Source: Thauera aromatica_A (GTDB taxonomy: Bacteria; Pseudomonadota; Gammaproteobacteria; Burkholderiales; Rhodocyclaceae). Taken from it: a stretch of DNA of 63,362 nucleotides. The translations under genes were made by a program, and so were the position numbers. The notes under the pieces were generated by a model that was given only the letters and a program-made list of their open reading frames with translations, was not told the DNA's origin and did no database searches. Below are positions 13,247-22,685 of this stretch, piece after piece. The DNA is taken from contig NZ_JALLIK010000090.1 in NCBI RefSeq assembly GCF_023093595.1, positions 1 to 63,362 of the forward strand. Reading direction: 5' to 3'. Each line of letters begins with the position of its first letter. The stretch's first letter is position 1.

Positions 13247-15391
13247 ATGGACATCAGTGAATTTCTCGATTCCTTCTTCGAAGAGGCGGTCGAACTGCTC
13301 GCCGACATGGAGGGGCATCTGCTCGAGCTCGACTGCGATGCGCCCGATGCCGAGCAGCTCAACGCAATCTTCCGTGCGGCGCATTCGATCAAAGGCGGCG
13401 CCGGTGCGTTCGGCTTCCAGCGCCTGCAGGAAACCACGCACATTTTCGAGAACCTGCTCGACCATGCCCGGCGCGGAGAACTGACGCTGCGCAAGGACAT
13501 CGTCGACCTCTTTCTGGAAACCAAGGACATGCTTCAAGATCAGCTGGAAGCCTACCGCAGCGGCGGAGAGCCCGACCAGGCCGCCTTCGAGCGCATCTGC
13601 CGCGTCTTGCAGCAGCTGGCGCTGGAGGAAATCGGCAAGGGCGCCGGTGCGTCGGGCAGCACACCGGTGCAGGCGGTCGAGGCGCCGCCGCCCCCTCCGC
13701 CGCCACCTGTGGTGGCCGAACCCGTCGCGACCGAACCGGCTGCGGCGGGCGGAGCCGGTGGCCACGGCGAACGCCGCCTGCAGGTGAGCCTGCTCGGCGT
13801 GCCCGCCAAGGATCGGGCGCTGCTGCTCGAGGAGCTGGCCCACCTCGGCACGCTGTGCGCGCAGCAGGGGGGCGATGAGCGCTACGACATCGAGCTGCTG
13901 ACTGCGGTCGATGCGGACGACATCGAGGCGGTGCTGTATTTCATCATCGAGGCCGAACAGCTCCAGATCACGCCGCTGGCCGCCGCGCCGGCGGCTTCTG
14001 GCGCACCGCCGGCGCCCGCAGTGACGGCCGCGCCGGCGGCAGCGGTCGTGTCGGCTCCCGCGCCCGCCCCGCCGGCTGCGCCTGCGGCGGCGAAGCCGGC
14101 GGCCGAGAAGGCTGCCCCGGCCAAGGTCGCTGCTGCGGCGAAGGGGGGCGGCGAGTCGTCGTCGATCCGGGTGCCGGTGGAGAAAGTCGACCAGATCATC
14201 AACCTGGTGGGCGAGCTGATCATCACCCAGTCGATGCTCGAGCAGACCGCGAGCGGACTGGACGACGTCACCCACACCGCGCTGCTCAACGACATGGGAG
14301 TGCTGCAGCGCAACGCGCGCGACCTGCAGGAAGCGGTGATGTCGATCCGCATGGTGCCGATGGATTACGTGTTCAGCCGCTATCCGCGCCTGGTGCGCGA
14401 TCTCGCGGGCAAGCTCGACAAGGACATCGAACTGGTTACCGAGGGCGAGTCGACCGAGCTCGACCGCAGCCTGACCGAGCGCATCATCGATCCGCTCACC
14501 CACCTGGTGCGCAACAGCCTGGACCACGGCATCGAGCCGCCGGCGGTGCGCGAGGCCGCGGGCAAGCCGCGCCGCGGCCGGCTGACGCTGTCGGCGCAGC
14601 ATCAGGGGGGCAACATCCTGATCGAGGTCAGCGACGATGGCGCCGGGCTCAACCGCGACAAGCTGCTGGCGAAGGCGCGCGAGAAGGGGCTCGCGGTGTC
14701 GGACTCGATGACCGACGACGAGGTCTGGCAGCTCATTTTCGCTCCCGGCTTCTCCACCGCGGAACAGGTCAGCGACGTCTCCGGGCGCGGCGTGGGCATG
14801 GACGTGGTCAAGCGCAACATCCAGAGCATGGGCGGGCGGGTCGAGATTTTCTCGCGCCTGGGCGAAGGCACCACCACCCGTATCGTGCTGCCGCTGACGC
14901 TGGCGATCCTCGAGGGGATGTCGATCCGGGTCGGCGAGGAAGTCTTCGTGCTGCCGCTGTCGGCGGTGCTGGAGTCGCTCCAGCCGAAGGCCGAAGACCT
15001 GCATTCGATGGGCGGGGACGATGTGGTGCTGAAGGTGCGCGGCGAGTATCTGTCGGTGATCCCGGTGCATGAGGCGCTGGCGGTGGCGGGGGCGTGCACC
15101 GACCCGGTCGCCTGCATTGCGGTGATCGTGCAGGCCGAGGGACGGCGCCACGCCCTGCTCGTCGACGAGCTGATCGGCCAGCAGCAGGTCGTGGTGAAGA
15201 ATCTCGAGACCAATTACCGCAAGGTGCCGGGCGTCTCCGCGGCGACGATCCTCGGCGATGGCCGGGTGGCGCTGATCCTGGACATCGGCGGACTGCACCG
15301 CCTGAGCCGGGAAGCGAAGGTGAGCACGGGGGCCGCAGGCGGGGCGAAAGCAGGACGGAAAACTTCGATCAAGGAGGTGGAGACGCTATGA
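13247..15391 (+). CDS. cheA: chemotaxis sensor kinase CheA
   Basis: CheA is the histidine kinase of the chemotaxis array. The 714-aa protein has an HPt domain with His46 in A-A-H-S-I-K-G-G-A-G-A-F-G-F and a CheY/CheB-binding P2-like domain (about 180-245). A long Ala/Pro linker follows, then dimerisation and ATPase domains with H-L-V-R-N-S-L-D-H-G-I-E (N box), D-D-G-A-G-L (G1), G-R-G-V-G-M-D-V-V (G2) and G-E-G-T-T-T-R-I. A CheW-like C-terminus (about 570-700) completes it. The linkers are unusually rich in Ala and Pro. It overlaps cheW by 4 bases. Confidence 0.98.
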   Translation: MDISEFLDSFFEEAVELLADMEGHLLELDCDAPDAEQLNAIFRAAHSIKGGAGAFGFQRLQETTHIFENLLDHARRGELTLRKDIVDLFLETKDMLQDQLEAYRSGGEPDQAAFERICRVLQQLALEEIGKGAGASGSTPVQAVEAPPPPPPPPVVAEPVATEPAAAGGAGGHGERRLQVSLLGVPAKDRALLLEELAHLGTLCAQQGGDERYDIELLTAVDADDIEAVLYFIIEAEQLQITPLAAAPAASGAPPAPAVTAAPAAAVVSAPAPAPPAAPAAAKPAAEKAAPAKVAAAAKGGGESSSIRVPVEKVDQIINLVGELIITQSMLEQTASGLDDVTHTALLNDMGVLQRNARDLQEAVMSIRMVPMDYVFSRYPRLVRDLAGKLDKDIELVTEGESTELDRSLTERIIDPLTHLVRNSLDHGIEPPAVREAAGKPRRGRLTLSAQHQGGNILIEVSDDGAGLNRDKLLAKAREKGLAVSDSMTDDEVWQLIFAPGFSTAEQVSDVSGRGVGMDVVKRNIQSMGGRVEIFSRLGEGTTTRIVLPLTLAILEGMSIRVGEEVFVLPLSAVLESLQPKAEDLHSMGGDDVVLKVRGEYLSVIPVHEALAVAGACTDPVACIAVIVQAEGRRHALLVDELIGQQQVVVKNLETNYRKVPGVSAATILGDGRVALILDIGGLHRLSREAKVSTGAAGGAKAGRKTSIKEVETL

Positions 15392-15885
15392 GTCATTACA
15401 ACGCCGATTCCGCGGCCGGCGGCGCCGAGGCGCAACACCGCGAGTTCCTCGTGTTTTCGCTCGGCGACGAGGAGTACGCCGTCGATATCCTCAAGGTGCA
15501 GGAAATCCGCGGCTACGAGAGCGTGACCCGGATCGCCAACGCGCCCGATTTCATCAAGGGGGTCACCAACCTGCGCGGGGTCATCGTGCCGATCGTCGAT
15601 CTGCGCATCAAGTTCAGGCTCGAGCACACCGGATACGGGCCCGAGACCGTGGTGATCGTGGTCAATGTCGGTGGACGGGTGATCGGGATGGTCGTCGACG
15701 GCGTCACCGACGTGATGACGCTGACGCCGGAGCAGATCCGGCCGGCGCCCGAATTCGGCGTCACCCTGTCGTCGGATTTCCTCAGCGGGCTGGGCAGCGT
15801 CGATGACCGCATGCTGGTGATCGTCGATATCGAGAAGCTGCTGACGAGCGGCGAGATGGCGCTGGTGGAGGAGGCGCGGGCCTGA
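15388..15885 (+). CDS. cheW: chemotaxis coupling protein CheW
   Basis: CheW links CheA to receptors. The 165-aa SH3-like protein has F-S-L-G-D-E-E-Y-A-V-D-I-L-K-V-Q-E-I-R-G-Y, then G-V-T-N-L-R-G-V-I-V-P-I-V-D-L-R and V-V-D-G-V-T-D-V-M. It is a standard full-length copy. A ribosome site (AAGGAGG) lies inside the cheA end. The ATG overlaps the cheA stop. Confidence 0.98.
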   Translation: MSHYNADSAAGGAEAQHREFLVFSLGDEEYAVDILKVQEIRGYESVTRIANAPDFIKGVTNLRGVIVPIVDLRIKFRLEHTGYGPETVVIVVNVGGRVIGMVVDGVTDVMTLTPEQIRPAPEFGVTLSSDFLSGLGSVDDRMLVIVDIEKLLTSGEMALVEEARA

Positions 15886-15922
15886 GCCTGCGGCAGTACG
15901 GCTGCACAACACAAGAAAAGTG

Positions 15923-15938
15923 CCGGCCCTAGGGCCGG
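15923..15938. repeat. 16-bp perfect palindrome between cheW and aer
   Basis: CCGGCCCTAGGGCCGG is a perfect palindrome in the 89-base gap after cheW. No T run follows, so it is not a clear terminator. It may be a hairpin that tunes read-through into the receptor gene, or a mRNA stabilising structure. Confidence 0.5.
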
Positions 15939-15974
15939 TCACGACAGGACACGAGACCGAGGAGGGAACGCTCG

Positions 15975-18206
15975 ATGCGCAATAACCAGCCCGTTACCCA
16001 GAAAGAATACGAGTTGAAGGACGAGCAGATCCTCAACACGCGCACCGACTTGAACGGTGTCATCACCTATGCGAACCGGGCGTTCGTCGAAGCAAGCGGC
16101 TTCAGCCACGAGGAACTGATCGGCGCCCCGCACAACATCGTGCGCCACCCCGACATGCCGCCGGAAGCCTTCGCCAACATGTGGCAGACGCTGCAGGCCG
16201 GCGAGAGCTGGCACGGCCTGGTCAAGAACCGGCGCAAGAACGGCGACTACTACTGGGTCGATGCGCACGTCACTCCGGTCATGGAAGGGGGCAGCGTGGT
16301 CGGCTACGCCTCGGTGCGGCTGAAGGCCGAGCGTGCCGCGATCGAGCGCGCCGAAGCGGCCTACCAGCGCATCCGCGAGGGTAAGGGCGGGGTTGTGCTG
16401 GCGCGCGGCCAGATCAAGCGCGGCGGCCTGCTGGGCTGGCTCGGCGGGCTGAACGTGCGCACCATGCGCGCGCGGATGATCGCGATGATGACGATCGCCG
16501 CAGGCCTGCTGATCCTGACCGGCGGCCTCGGCCTGTATGCGATGGACAGCGCCGGCCAGCGCGTGCTCGAACTGCGCCGCGACGGTCTGGAAGACATCGC
16601 CCGCCTGCAGCAGATCGACCAGCTGATCACCCAGGGCTATCAGTCGGTGACTTCGTCGAACCCGATGACGGTGCTCGAGGGGCGCGAAGAGCGGGCCGGG
16701 ACGGTCGGCCGCCTGAGCTCGACCATGCTCGAGCTGTGGGAAGCCTATCGCGCCCGCGAGATCAACCATACCGGAATCGCCGGCGAATTCGACCAGAGCT
16801 TCAACGGCTATGTGGATGGCCTGCAGGGCATGGCGGATCTGCTCTCCGGCGGGGAACCGTTCGAGGTCTACCAGGCGGTGATGCAGCGCTCGCCCGAACT
16901 CCAGGCCACGGGCATCAAGCTGTCGGCGATGGTGTCCTCGCTGGTGGGCGAAAAGCAGGTGCTCGCCGCGGCGCTGGCGACCGAGGCCGAGGACATGCAG
17001 GCGAAGATGGCGATGGTGCTGTCGGTCGGCGCCGGCCTGGGCCTGCTGCTGCTGACCCTGGTCGGGGTGATGGTGATCCGCGGCCTGCTGCGCGCGGTGG
17101 CCGAACTGCGTGCGTTCGCCCTGCAGATCGCGGCGGGCAACATCGGCATCGATGCGCCCGAGCGGCGCGACGACGAACTCGGCAAGCTGATGCTCTCCTT
17201 CGATGTGATGCGGCGCAGCCTCGGCAACATCGTCACCGAGGTCAATGCCGGCATCGCCGTGGTGACGCCGGCCAGCCGGGAGATCGCGGCGAGCAACAAC
17301 GACCTGTCCTCGCATACCGACCAGCAGGCCGCGGCGCTGCAGGAGACCGCCTCGAGCATGGAGGAAATGACCGCCACCGTGCGTCAGAACACCGAGAACG
17401 CCCGCCAGGCGAGCGGACTGACCTCTGATAACGCCAAGCGTGCGCGCACCGCGGGCGAGCACATGCGCGGCGTGGTGGATTCGATGGGGCGGATCACGGC
17501 GAGCTCGCGCAAGATGTCGGACATCATCAACGTCATCGATTCGATCGCCTTCCAGACCAACATCCTCGCGCTCAACGCCTCGGTCGAGGCCGCGCGCGCC
17601 GGCGAACAGGGGCGCGGTTTCGCCGTCGTCGCCGGCGAGGTGCGCAACCTGGCCGGACGCTCGGCGAATGCGGCGAAGGAGATCCGCGCCCTGATCGACA
17701 CGTCGTCGGCCGAAATCGAGGGCGGTGCCGAACTCATCCACCAGGCCGAAGCGTCGATCGGCGAAGTCGTGAATGCGACCAGCCGGGTCAACGACATCAT
17801 GGGCGAGATCACCGCAGCCTCCGAAGAACAGACCAGCGGCATCGGGCAGATCAACCAGGCGATCGTCGAGATGGACAAAGTGACGCAGGAAAACGCCTCG
17901 CGCGTGCAAAGCACGGCGCGCGCGGCGGCCTCACTCGAGCACCAGGCCGAACAGCTGACGATCGCGATCGCCGCCTTCCGCCTGCGCGGCGCCGGCGCGG
18001 AGCGCGCGGGGCTGCACCATGCCGCGGTCCCGGCGACGCGCGCCGGCGGCACGGCGAAAGCCCGTCCCGCCTTGGCGGGAGGGGAGGCCGAGTCCGGCAA
18101 TCGGCGCCGTGTGCGTGCCGCTGCCGCCGCGGCCGCGCCCGCGGCGGCACTGGCGGCACCGCTCGGAATGGCCGCCTCTGCCGTTGACGACTGGGAGGAG
18201 TTTTGA
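15975..18206 (+). CDS. aer: Aer-like PAS methyl-accepting chemotaxis protein
   Basis: This 743-aa receptor probably mediates energy or redox taxis. A PAS domain fills residues 20-125 (L-N-G-V-I-T-Y-A-N-R-A-F; H-N-I-V-R-H-P-D-M-P; R-R-K-N-G-D-Y-Y-W-V), as in Aer-type FAD-binding PAS. Two membrane helices (about 165-188 and 345-368) flank a 150-residue region that is probably periplasmic, unlike E. coli Aer, which has almost none. HAMP follows, then a signalling domain with the invariant hairpin tip (A-F-Q-T-N-I-L-A-L-N-A-S-V-E-A-A-R-A-G-E-Q-G-R-G). The tail ends D-D-W-E-E-F, like a CheR/CheB tether pentapeptide. The cheR gene overlaps its stop. Confidence 0.93.
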   Translation: MRNNQPVTQKEYELKDEQILNTRTDLNGVITYANRAFVEASGFSHEELIGAPHNIVRHPDMPPEAFANMWQTLQAGESWHGLVKNRRKNGDYYWVDAHVTPVMEGGSVVGYASVRLKAERAAIERAEAAYQRIREGKGGVVLARGQIKRGGLLGWLGGLNVRTMRARMIAMMTIAAGLLILTGGLGLYAMDSAGQRVLELRRDGLEDIARLQQIDQLITQGYQSVTSSNPMTVLEGREERAGTVGRLSSTMLELWEAYRAREINHTGIAGEFDQSFNGYVDGLQGMADLLSGGEPFEVYQAVMQRSPELQATGIKLSAMVSSLVGEKQVLAAALATEAEDMQAKMAMVLSVGAGLGLLLLTLVGVMVIRGLLRAVAELRAFALQIAAGNIGIDAPERRDDELGKLMLSFDVMRRSLGNIVTEVNAGIAVVTPASREIAASNNDLSSHTDQQAAALQETASSMEEMTATVRQNTENARQASGLTSDNAKRARTAGEHMRGVVDSMGRITASSRKMSDIINVIDSIAFQTNILALNASVEAARAGEQGRGFAVVAGEVRNLAGRSANAAKEIRALIDTSSAEIEGGAELIHQAEASIGEVVNATSRVNDIMGEITAASEEQTSGIGQINQAIVEMDKVTQENASRVQSTARAAASLEHQAEQLTIAIAAFRLRGAGAERAGLHHAAVPATRAGGTAKARPALAGGEAESGNRRRVRAAAAAAAPAAALAAPLGMAASAVDDWEEF

Positions 18207-19147
18207 GCGTCGGCCCCGATTCCAGGAACCGGGCGGACGCTTCGGCGTCCGGCCTTTCCTGCGCGCGCGACCTCGAGTTGACCGGGAGCGACTTCGAGCG
18301 CATCCGCACGCTGATCTACGAGCGCGCCGGCATCGTGCTGTCCGAGCACAAGAAAGAAATGGTCTACAGCCGCTTGGCGAAGCGCTTGCGCCACCACGGG
18401 CTGCAGCGTTTCAGTGACTACATCGCGCGCCTCGAGCGCCAGCCCCAGGCGCGCGAGTGGGAAGCCTTCACCAACGCGTTGACCACCAACCTGACCGCCT
18501 TCTTCCGCGAGGCCCATCATTTTCCCTTGCTCGCCGACCACGTCCGGGAGCGTCGCGGGCCGGTGCGGGTGTGGTGCGCGGCGGCCTCCAGCGGCGAGGA
18601 ACCGTATTCGATCGCGATGACCCTGGTCGAGGCGCTCGGGGCGCGGGCGAGCGAGGCGCAGGTGATCGCGACCGACATCAACACCGATACGCTCGACAGT
18701 GCGCGCGAAGGCATCTACCCGCTGGAGCGGCTCGAGCGCATCGACCCGGAGCGCCTGCGGCGCTTCTTCCAGAAAGGTCGGGGCGCGCGCCAGGGATTTG
18801 CCCGGGTGCGTCCCGAAATCGCGGCGATGATCCGTTTCGAGCCGCTCAACCTACTTGCCGAGAAATGGCCGATCGATGGCCCCTTCGATGCGATATTTTG
18901 CCGTAACGTCATGATTTATTTCGATACTACGACCCAGGCCCGGATCCTCGAGCGCTTCGCGCCGCTGCTCAAGGCCGACGGCCTGCTGTTCGCCGGGCAC
19001 TCCGAGAATTTTTCCTACATCACCCAGTCGTTCCGCCTGCGCGGGCAGACGGTGTATGTCCGCGCCGCCGGCGCGCACGCAGCACCCGCCGGCCGCCGCC
19101 CCGAAGGTCCGTTCGGGCGTGTCGCCGAAGAAGGATGGGTGTCATGA
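18203..19147 (+). CDS. cheR: chemotaxis methyltransferase CheR
   Basis: CheR methylates receptor glutamates with S-adenosylmethionine. The 314-aa protein shows the N-terminal helical domain (F-E-R-I-R-T-L-I-Y-E-R-A-G-I-V-L-S-E-H-K), then the catalytic fold with W-C-A-A-A-S-S-G-E-E-P-Y-S-I-A-M, V-I-A-T-D-I-N-T-D-T-L, and F-D-A-I-F-C-R-N-V-M-I-Y-F-D. Start is TTG at 18203, overlapping the receptor stop (TTGA), with GGGAGGAG upstream. The C-terminal 25 residues are unconserved. It overlaps cheB by 4 bases. Confidence 0.97.
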   Translation: MSVGPDSRNRADASASGLSCARDLELTGSDFERIRTLIYERAGIVLSEHKKEMVYSRLAKRLRHHGLQRFSDYIARLERQPQAREWEAFTNALTTNLTAFFREAHHFPLLADHVRERRGPVRVWCAAASSGEEPYSIAMTLVEALGARASEAQVIATDINTDTLDSAREGIYPLERLERIDPERLRRFFQKGRGARQGFARVRPEIAAMIRFEPLNLLAEKWPIDGPFDAIFCRNVMIYFDTTTQARILERFAPLLKADGLLFAGHSENFSYITQSFRLRGQTVYVRAAGAHAAPAGRRPEGPFGRVAEEGWVS

Positions 19148-20205
19148 GCAAGCCGCGTATCAAGGTGCTGTGCGTCGATGATTCGGCGCTGATCCGCAAC
19201 GTGCTCAGCCGCATCGTCAATGAGCACGACGACATGGAAGTGGTGGCGGTCGCGCCCGACCCGCTGGTGGCGCGCGACCTGATCAAGAAGCACAACCCCG
19301 ACGTGCTCACCCTCGACGTCGAGATGCCGCGCATGGACGGCCTCGACTTCCTCGAGCGCCTGATGCGGCTGCGGCCGATGCCGGTGCTGATGGTGTCGTC
19401 GCTGACCCAGGCCGGCTCCGAAATCACCCTGCGCGCGCTCGAGCTGGGCGCGCTCGATTTCATCGCCAAGCCGAGCACCGATCTGCGCGAAGGGATGCTC
19501 GAATACGGCGAGCTGATCGCCGACAAGATCCGCGCTGCCGCCCGCTCGCGGCCGCGCGGGGCGGCGAGCGGCGCGCGGCCGGCGCCGGTGCGCCTGAAGG
19601 CGCCGCTGATCTCGAGCGAGAAGCTGATCATCATCGGCGCCTCGACCGGCGGCACCGAGGCCATCCGCGCGGTGCTCGAGCGGCTGCCGCCCAACAGCCC
19701 CGCGGTGATGATCGCCCAGCACATGCCGGGGGGGTTCACGCGCTCGTTCGCCGAGCGCCTCGACCGCTTGTGCGAGATCACCGTCAGCGAGGCGAGCGAC
19801 GGCGAGCGGGTGCTTCCCGGTCACGCCTACATCGCCCCCGGCACCGCCCACCTCGAACTCGCCCGCAGCGGCGCGAACTACATCGCCCGCCTCAGCGACG
19901 CCCCGCCGGTCAATCGCCACCGGCCGTCGGTCGATGTCCTGTTCCATTCGGCGGCGGTACACGCCGGGCGCAACGCGGTCGGCGTGCTGCTGACCGGGAT
20001 GGGCAAGGACGGCGCCGCCGGCCTGCTGGAAATGCGCCACGCCGGCGCGGCCACCGTGGCGCAGGACGAGGCCAGCTCGGTCGTGTTCGGGATGCCACGC
20101 GAGGCGATCGCGATCGGCGGGGCCTGCGAAGTGCTCGGTCTCGATGCGATCGCCCCTCGCCTGCTCGAACTCGTCACCCAGGCGGGGCACGTGCAGCGGG
20201 TGTGA
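19144..20205 (+). CDS. cheB: chemotaxis response regulator methylesterase CheB
   Basis: CheB removes receptor methyl groups when phosphorylated by CheA. The 353-aa protein has a receiver domain with Asp58 (T-L-D-V-E-M-P-R-M-D-G) and a linker around 130-160. The methylesterase domain carries the Ser of G-A-S-T-G-G-T, the His of A-Q-H-M-P-G-G-F and the Asp of M-G-K-D-G-A. I chose ATG 19144, not 19135, because AAGGA lies at the right distance and the start overlaps the cheR stop as ATGA. Confidence 0.98.
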   Translation: MSKPRIKVLCVDDSALIRNVLSRIVNEHDDMEVVAVAPDPLVARDLIKKHNPDVLTLDVEMPRMDGLDFLERLMRLRPMPVLMVSSLTQAGSEITLRALELGALDFIAKPSTDLREGMLEYGELIADKIRAAARSRPRGAASGARPAPVRLKAPLISSEKLIIIGASTGGTEAIRAVLERLPPNSPAVMIAQHMPGGFTRSFAERLDRLCEITVSEASDGERVLPGHAYIAPGTAHLELARSGANYIARLSDAPPVNRHRPSVDVLFHSAAVHAGRNAVGVLLTGMGKDGAAGLLEMRHAGAATVAQDEASSVVFGMPREAIAIGGACEVLGLDAIAPRLLELVTQAGHVQRV

Positions 20206-20247
20206 GCGCCGCTTGTTGTTCACTCATTGGAAGGAAAGGGAAGGTAG

Positions 20248-20637
20248 ATGGCTGACAAGAACATGAGGATTCTGGTGGTGGATGACTTCCCCACCATGCG
20301 CCGGATCGTGCGCAGCCTGCTCAAGGAGCTGGGCTACAACAACGTCGATGAGGCCGAAGATGGCCAGGATGCGCTCACCAAGCTGCGCGCCGGCGGTTTC
20401 CAGTTCGTCGTTTCGGACTGGAACATGCCCAACCTCGACGGTCTCGAGATGCTGCGTCAGATCCGCGCCGACGGCGCCCTGAAGGCCCTCCCGGTGCTGA
20501 TGGTCACCGCCGAGGCGCGCAAGGAGAACATCATCGCCGCGGCCCAGGCCGGGGCCAACGGCTACGTCGTGAAGCCTTTCACCGCGGCGACGCTGGAAGA
20601 AAAGCTGAACAAGATCTTCGAAAAACTGGGTATGTAA
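20248..20637 (+). CDS. cheY: chemotaxis response regulator CheY
   Basis: CheY-P binds FliM and reverses motor rotation. The 129-aa receiver has the acidic pair in V-V-D-D-F, the phosphorylation site Asp57 (S-D-W-N-M-P), Thr87 and Lys109, the same numbers as the enteric protein. A strong purine-rich ribosome site (AAGGGAAGG) precedes the ATG. cheZ follows after 33 bases. Confidence 0.98.
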   Translation: MADKNMRILVVDDFPTMRRIVRSLLKELGYNNVDEAEDGQDALTKLRAGGFQFVVSDWNMPNLDGLEMLRQIRADGALKALPVLMVTAEARKENIIAAAQAGANGYVVKPFTAATLEEKLNKIFEKLGM

Positions 20638-20670
20638 CGATTACGGCGGATTCCGTCGGAAGGAGCGATC

Positions 20671-21342
20671 ATGAGCGCAGAGGCGCATTCGACCTCGCCG
20701 GGCGGCCACGTCGCCGGGGGCGAGGACCTGATCCTGCGGATCGGCCAGCTCACCCGCATGCTGCGCGACAGCATGCGCGAGCTGGGACTGGACAAGGAAA
20801 TCGCGCGTGCGGCAGAGGCCATTCCCGACGCCCGCGACCGCCTGAGCTACGTTGCGACGATGACCGAGCAGGCCGCCGAGCGCGCGCTCAACGCCATCGA
20901 TCGCGCGCAGCCGATCCAGGACGCACTGAGCACGCGGGCGAAGGCGCTCGACGACCGGTGGTCGGAATGGTTCCGGAACCCGGTCGAGCTCGAGCAGGCC
21001 CGCGAGCTGGTGCAGGATACCCGCGGCTATCTGGGGGAGGTGCCCGAGCTCACCCAGGCGACCCATCGTGAGTTGCTGGAAATCATGATGGCGCAGGATT
21101 TCCAGGATCTCACCGGGCAGGTGATCAAGCGCATGATGGACGTCATCCGCGAGATCGAGCAGCAGCTGCTGCAGGTGCTGATCGACAACGCCCCCGCGGC
21201 CCAGCAGGCGAACTTCGCCCGCGCCCCGAAGGAAGGCGTCAATCCCCTGCTCAACGGCCCGCAGATCAAGGTCGAAGGCAATCCGGACGTGGTCGCCAAC
21301 CAGGACCAGGTCGACGACCTGCTCGAGCAGCTCGGGTTTTGA
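20671..21342 (+). CDS. cheZ: CheY-P phosphatase CheZ
   Basis: CheZ dephosphorylates CheY-P. The 223-aa helical protein contains the invariant A-Q-D-F-Q-D-L-T-G-Q-V-I-K-R with the catalytic Gln150 and Asp146. The C-terminal CheY-binding helix ends D-Q-V-D-D-L-L-E-Q-L-G-F. It follows cheY closely, and the next gene flhB starts after a 185-base gap. Confidence 0.97.
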   Translation: MSAEAHSTSPGGHVAGGEDLILRIGQLTRMLRDSMRELGLDKEIARAAEAIPDARDRLSYVATMTEQAAERALNAIDRAQPIQDALSTRAKALDDRWSEWFRNPVELEQARELVQDTRGYLGEVPELTQATHRELLEIMMAQDFQDLTGQVIKRMMDVIREIEQQLLQVLIDNAPAAQQANFARAPKEGVNPLLNGPQIKVEGNPDVVANQDQVDDLLEQLGF

Positions 21343-21527
21343 GTCTGCCCGGGCGGCGTCCGCGGGGCGGGCGCCCGGAGCTGCGGCGCATTCCCTCCGG
21401 TGCGCGCCCCCCGTCGCGCGTTTACCCAGGGTCGAACTGGCGGTGAATCCCTCCGCTGTTCGTCGCATCGGCGAGGGCGCAATGTTCGGACAATAGCCGG
21501 TTGCGATTTCATTGTCCGGGCGTGTCG

Positions 21528-22685
21528 ATGGCAGACGACGGCAGCGATCAGGAAAAGACCGAACAAGCCACTCCACGGCGCCTGGACAAGGCGCGCGAGG
21601 AGGGCCAGGTCGCGCGCTCGCGCGAGCTGGCCACGTTTGCCCTGCTCGCCGGCGGAGTGGGTGGCCTGTGGGTGATGGGCGCGACGCTGTACGAACAGCT
21701 CGGGTCGATCATGGAGCGGGCCTTCCTGTTCGAGCGCAGCCACGCCTTCGAACCGCGGTGGATGGTGCTGGCGGGGTTCGAACTGCTGCGCCGGGCCTTG
21801 TTCGGGATGATGCCGCTGTTCGCCCTGCTCGCGCTGATCGCGCTGATCGCGCCGGCCCTGCTCGGCGGCTGGTTGGTGTCGGCCAAGGCGCTGGTGCCGC
21901 AGTTCTCCAAGCTCGATCCGATCAAGGGCCTCAAACGGGTCTTTTCCACCCAGGCACTGGCCGAGCTGTTCAAGGCGCTCGCCAAGTCGTTTCTCGTCGG
22001 CGGGGTCGGCGTGACCTTCCTCGCCTTGCACCTCGACGAATTCCGTGCCTTGGCCCAGATGCCGCTGGCGCGGGCGCTGGCGGGAGCGCTCGAACTCGCG
22101 GCGCAGGCTTGCGCCCTGATGGTGCTGACCCTGGTGGTGGTGGTGCTGATCGACGTTCCCTACCAGCTGTGGAGCCATGGTAAGAAGCTGCGCATGACCA
22201 AGGACGAAGTCCGCCGCGAGCACAAGGAGTCCGACGGCGACCCGCAGGTCAAGGGGCGGATCCGCATGGTGCAGCAGCAGATGGCGCGGCGGCGCATGAT
22301 GAGCCAGGTGCCCGGGGCCGACGTGGTGGTGACCAACCCGACCCATTTCGCCGTTGCGTTGCGCTACGACGCCGCACGCATGGCCGCGCCGCGGGTGGTG
22401 GCCAAGGGCGCCGACGCGGTGGCGGCGCGCATCCGCACGATCGCCGTCGAGCATGGGGTGCCCCTGCTGGAAGCGCCGGTGCTGGCGCGCGCCCTGCACC
22501 GCCACGTCGATCTCGACGCCGAGGTGCCGGCGGCGCTGTATACCGCGGTCGCGGAGCTGCTGGCCTGGGCTTTCGGTCTGCGCCGCGCGCAGCGCGAAGG
22601 CGGGATGCCGCCTGCGCCGCCGCTGCTGGTGGTGCCGCCCGAACTGGAAGTGGCCGCGGCGCGAGCGGCCGGAGGTGAAGGGTGA
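21528..22685 (+). CDS. flhB: flagellar export gate protein FlhB
   Basis: FlhB is the substrate-specificity switch of the flagellar type III apparatus. The 385-aa protein starts with D-Q-E-K-T-E-Q-A-T-P-R-R-L-D-K-A-R-E-E-G-Q and has four membrane helices (about 33-210). A cytoplasmic domain carries the self-cleavage motif N-P-T-H at 270-273. The tail is Ala/Pro-rich. ATG 21528 gives the conserved start; a 9-codon upstream extension exists. No strong ribosome site or sigma-28 box is visible in the 185-base gap upstream. It overlaps flhA by 4 bases (GTGA). Confidence 0.97.
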   Translation: MADDGSDQEKTEQATPRRLDKAREEGQVARSRELATFALLAGGVGGLWVMGATLYEQLGSIMERAFLFERSHAFEPRWMVLAGFELLRRALFGMMPLFALLALIALIAPALLGGWLVSAKALVPQFSKLDPIKGLKRVFSTQALAELFKALAKSFLVGGVGVTFLALHLDEFRALAQMPLARALAGALELAAQACALMVLTLVVVVLIDVPYQLWSHGKKLRMTKDEVRREHKESDGDPQVKGRIRMVQQQMARRRMMSQVPGADVVVTNPTHFAVALRYDAARMAAPRVVAKGADAVAARIRTIAVEHGVPLLEAPVLARALHRHVDLDAEVPAALYTAVAELLAWAFGLRRAQREGGMPPAPPLLVVPPELEVAAARAAGGEG

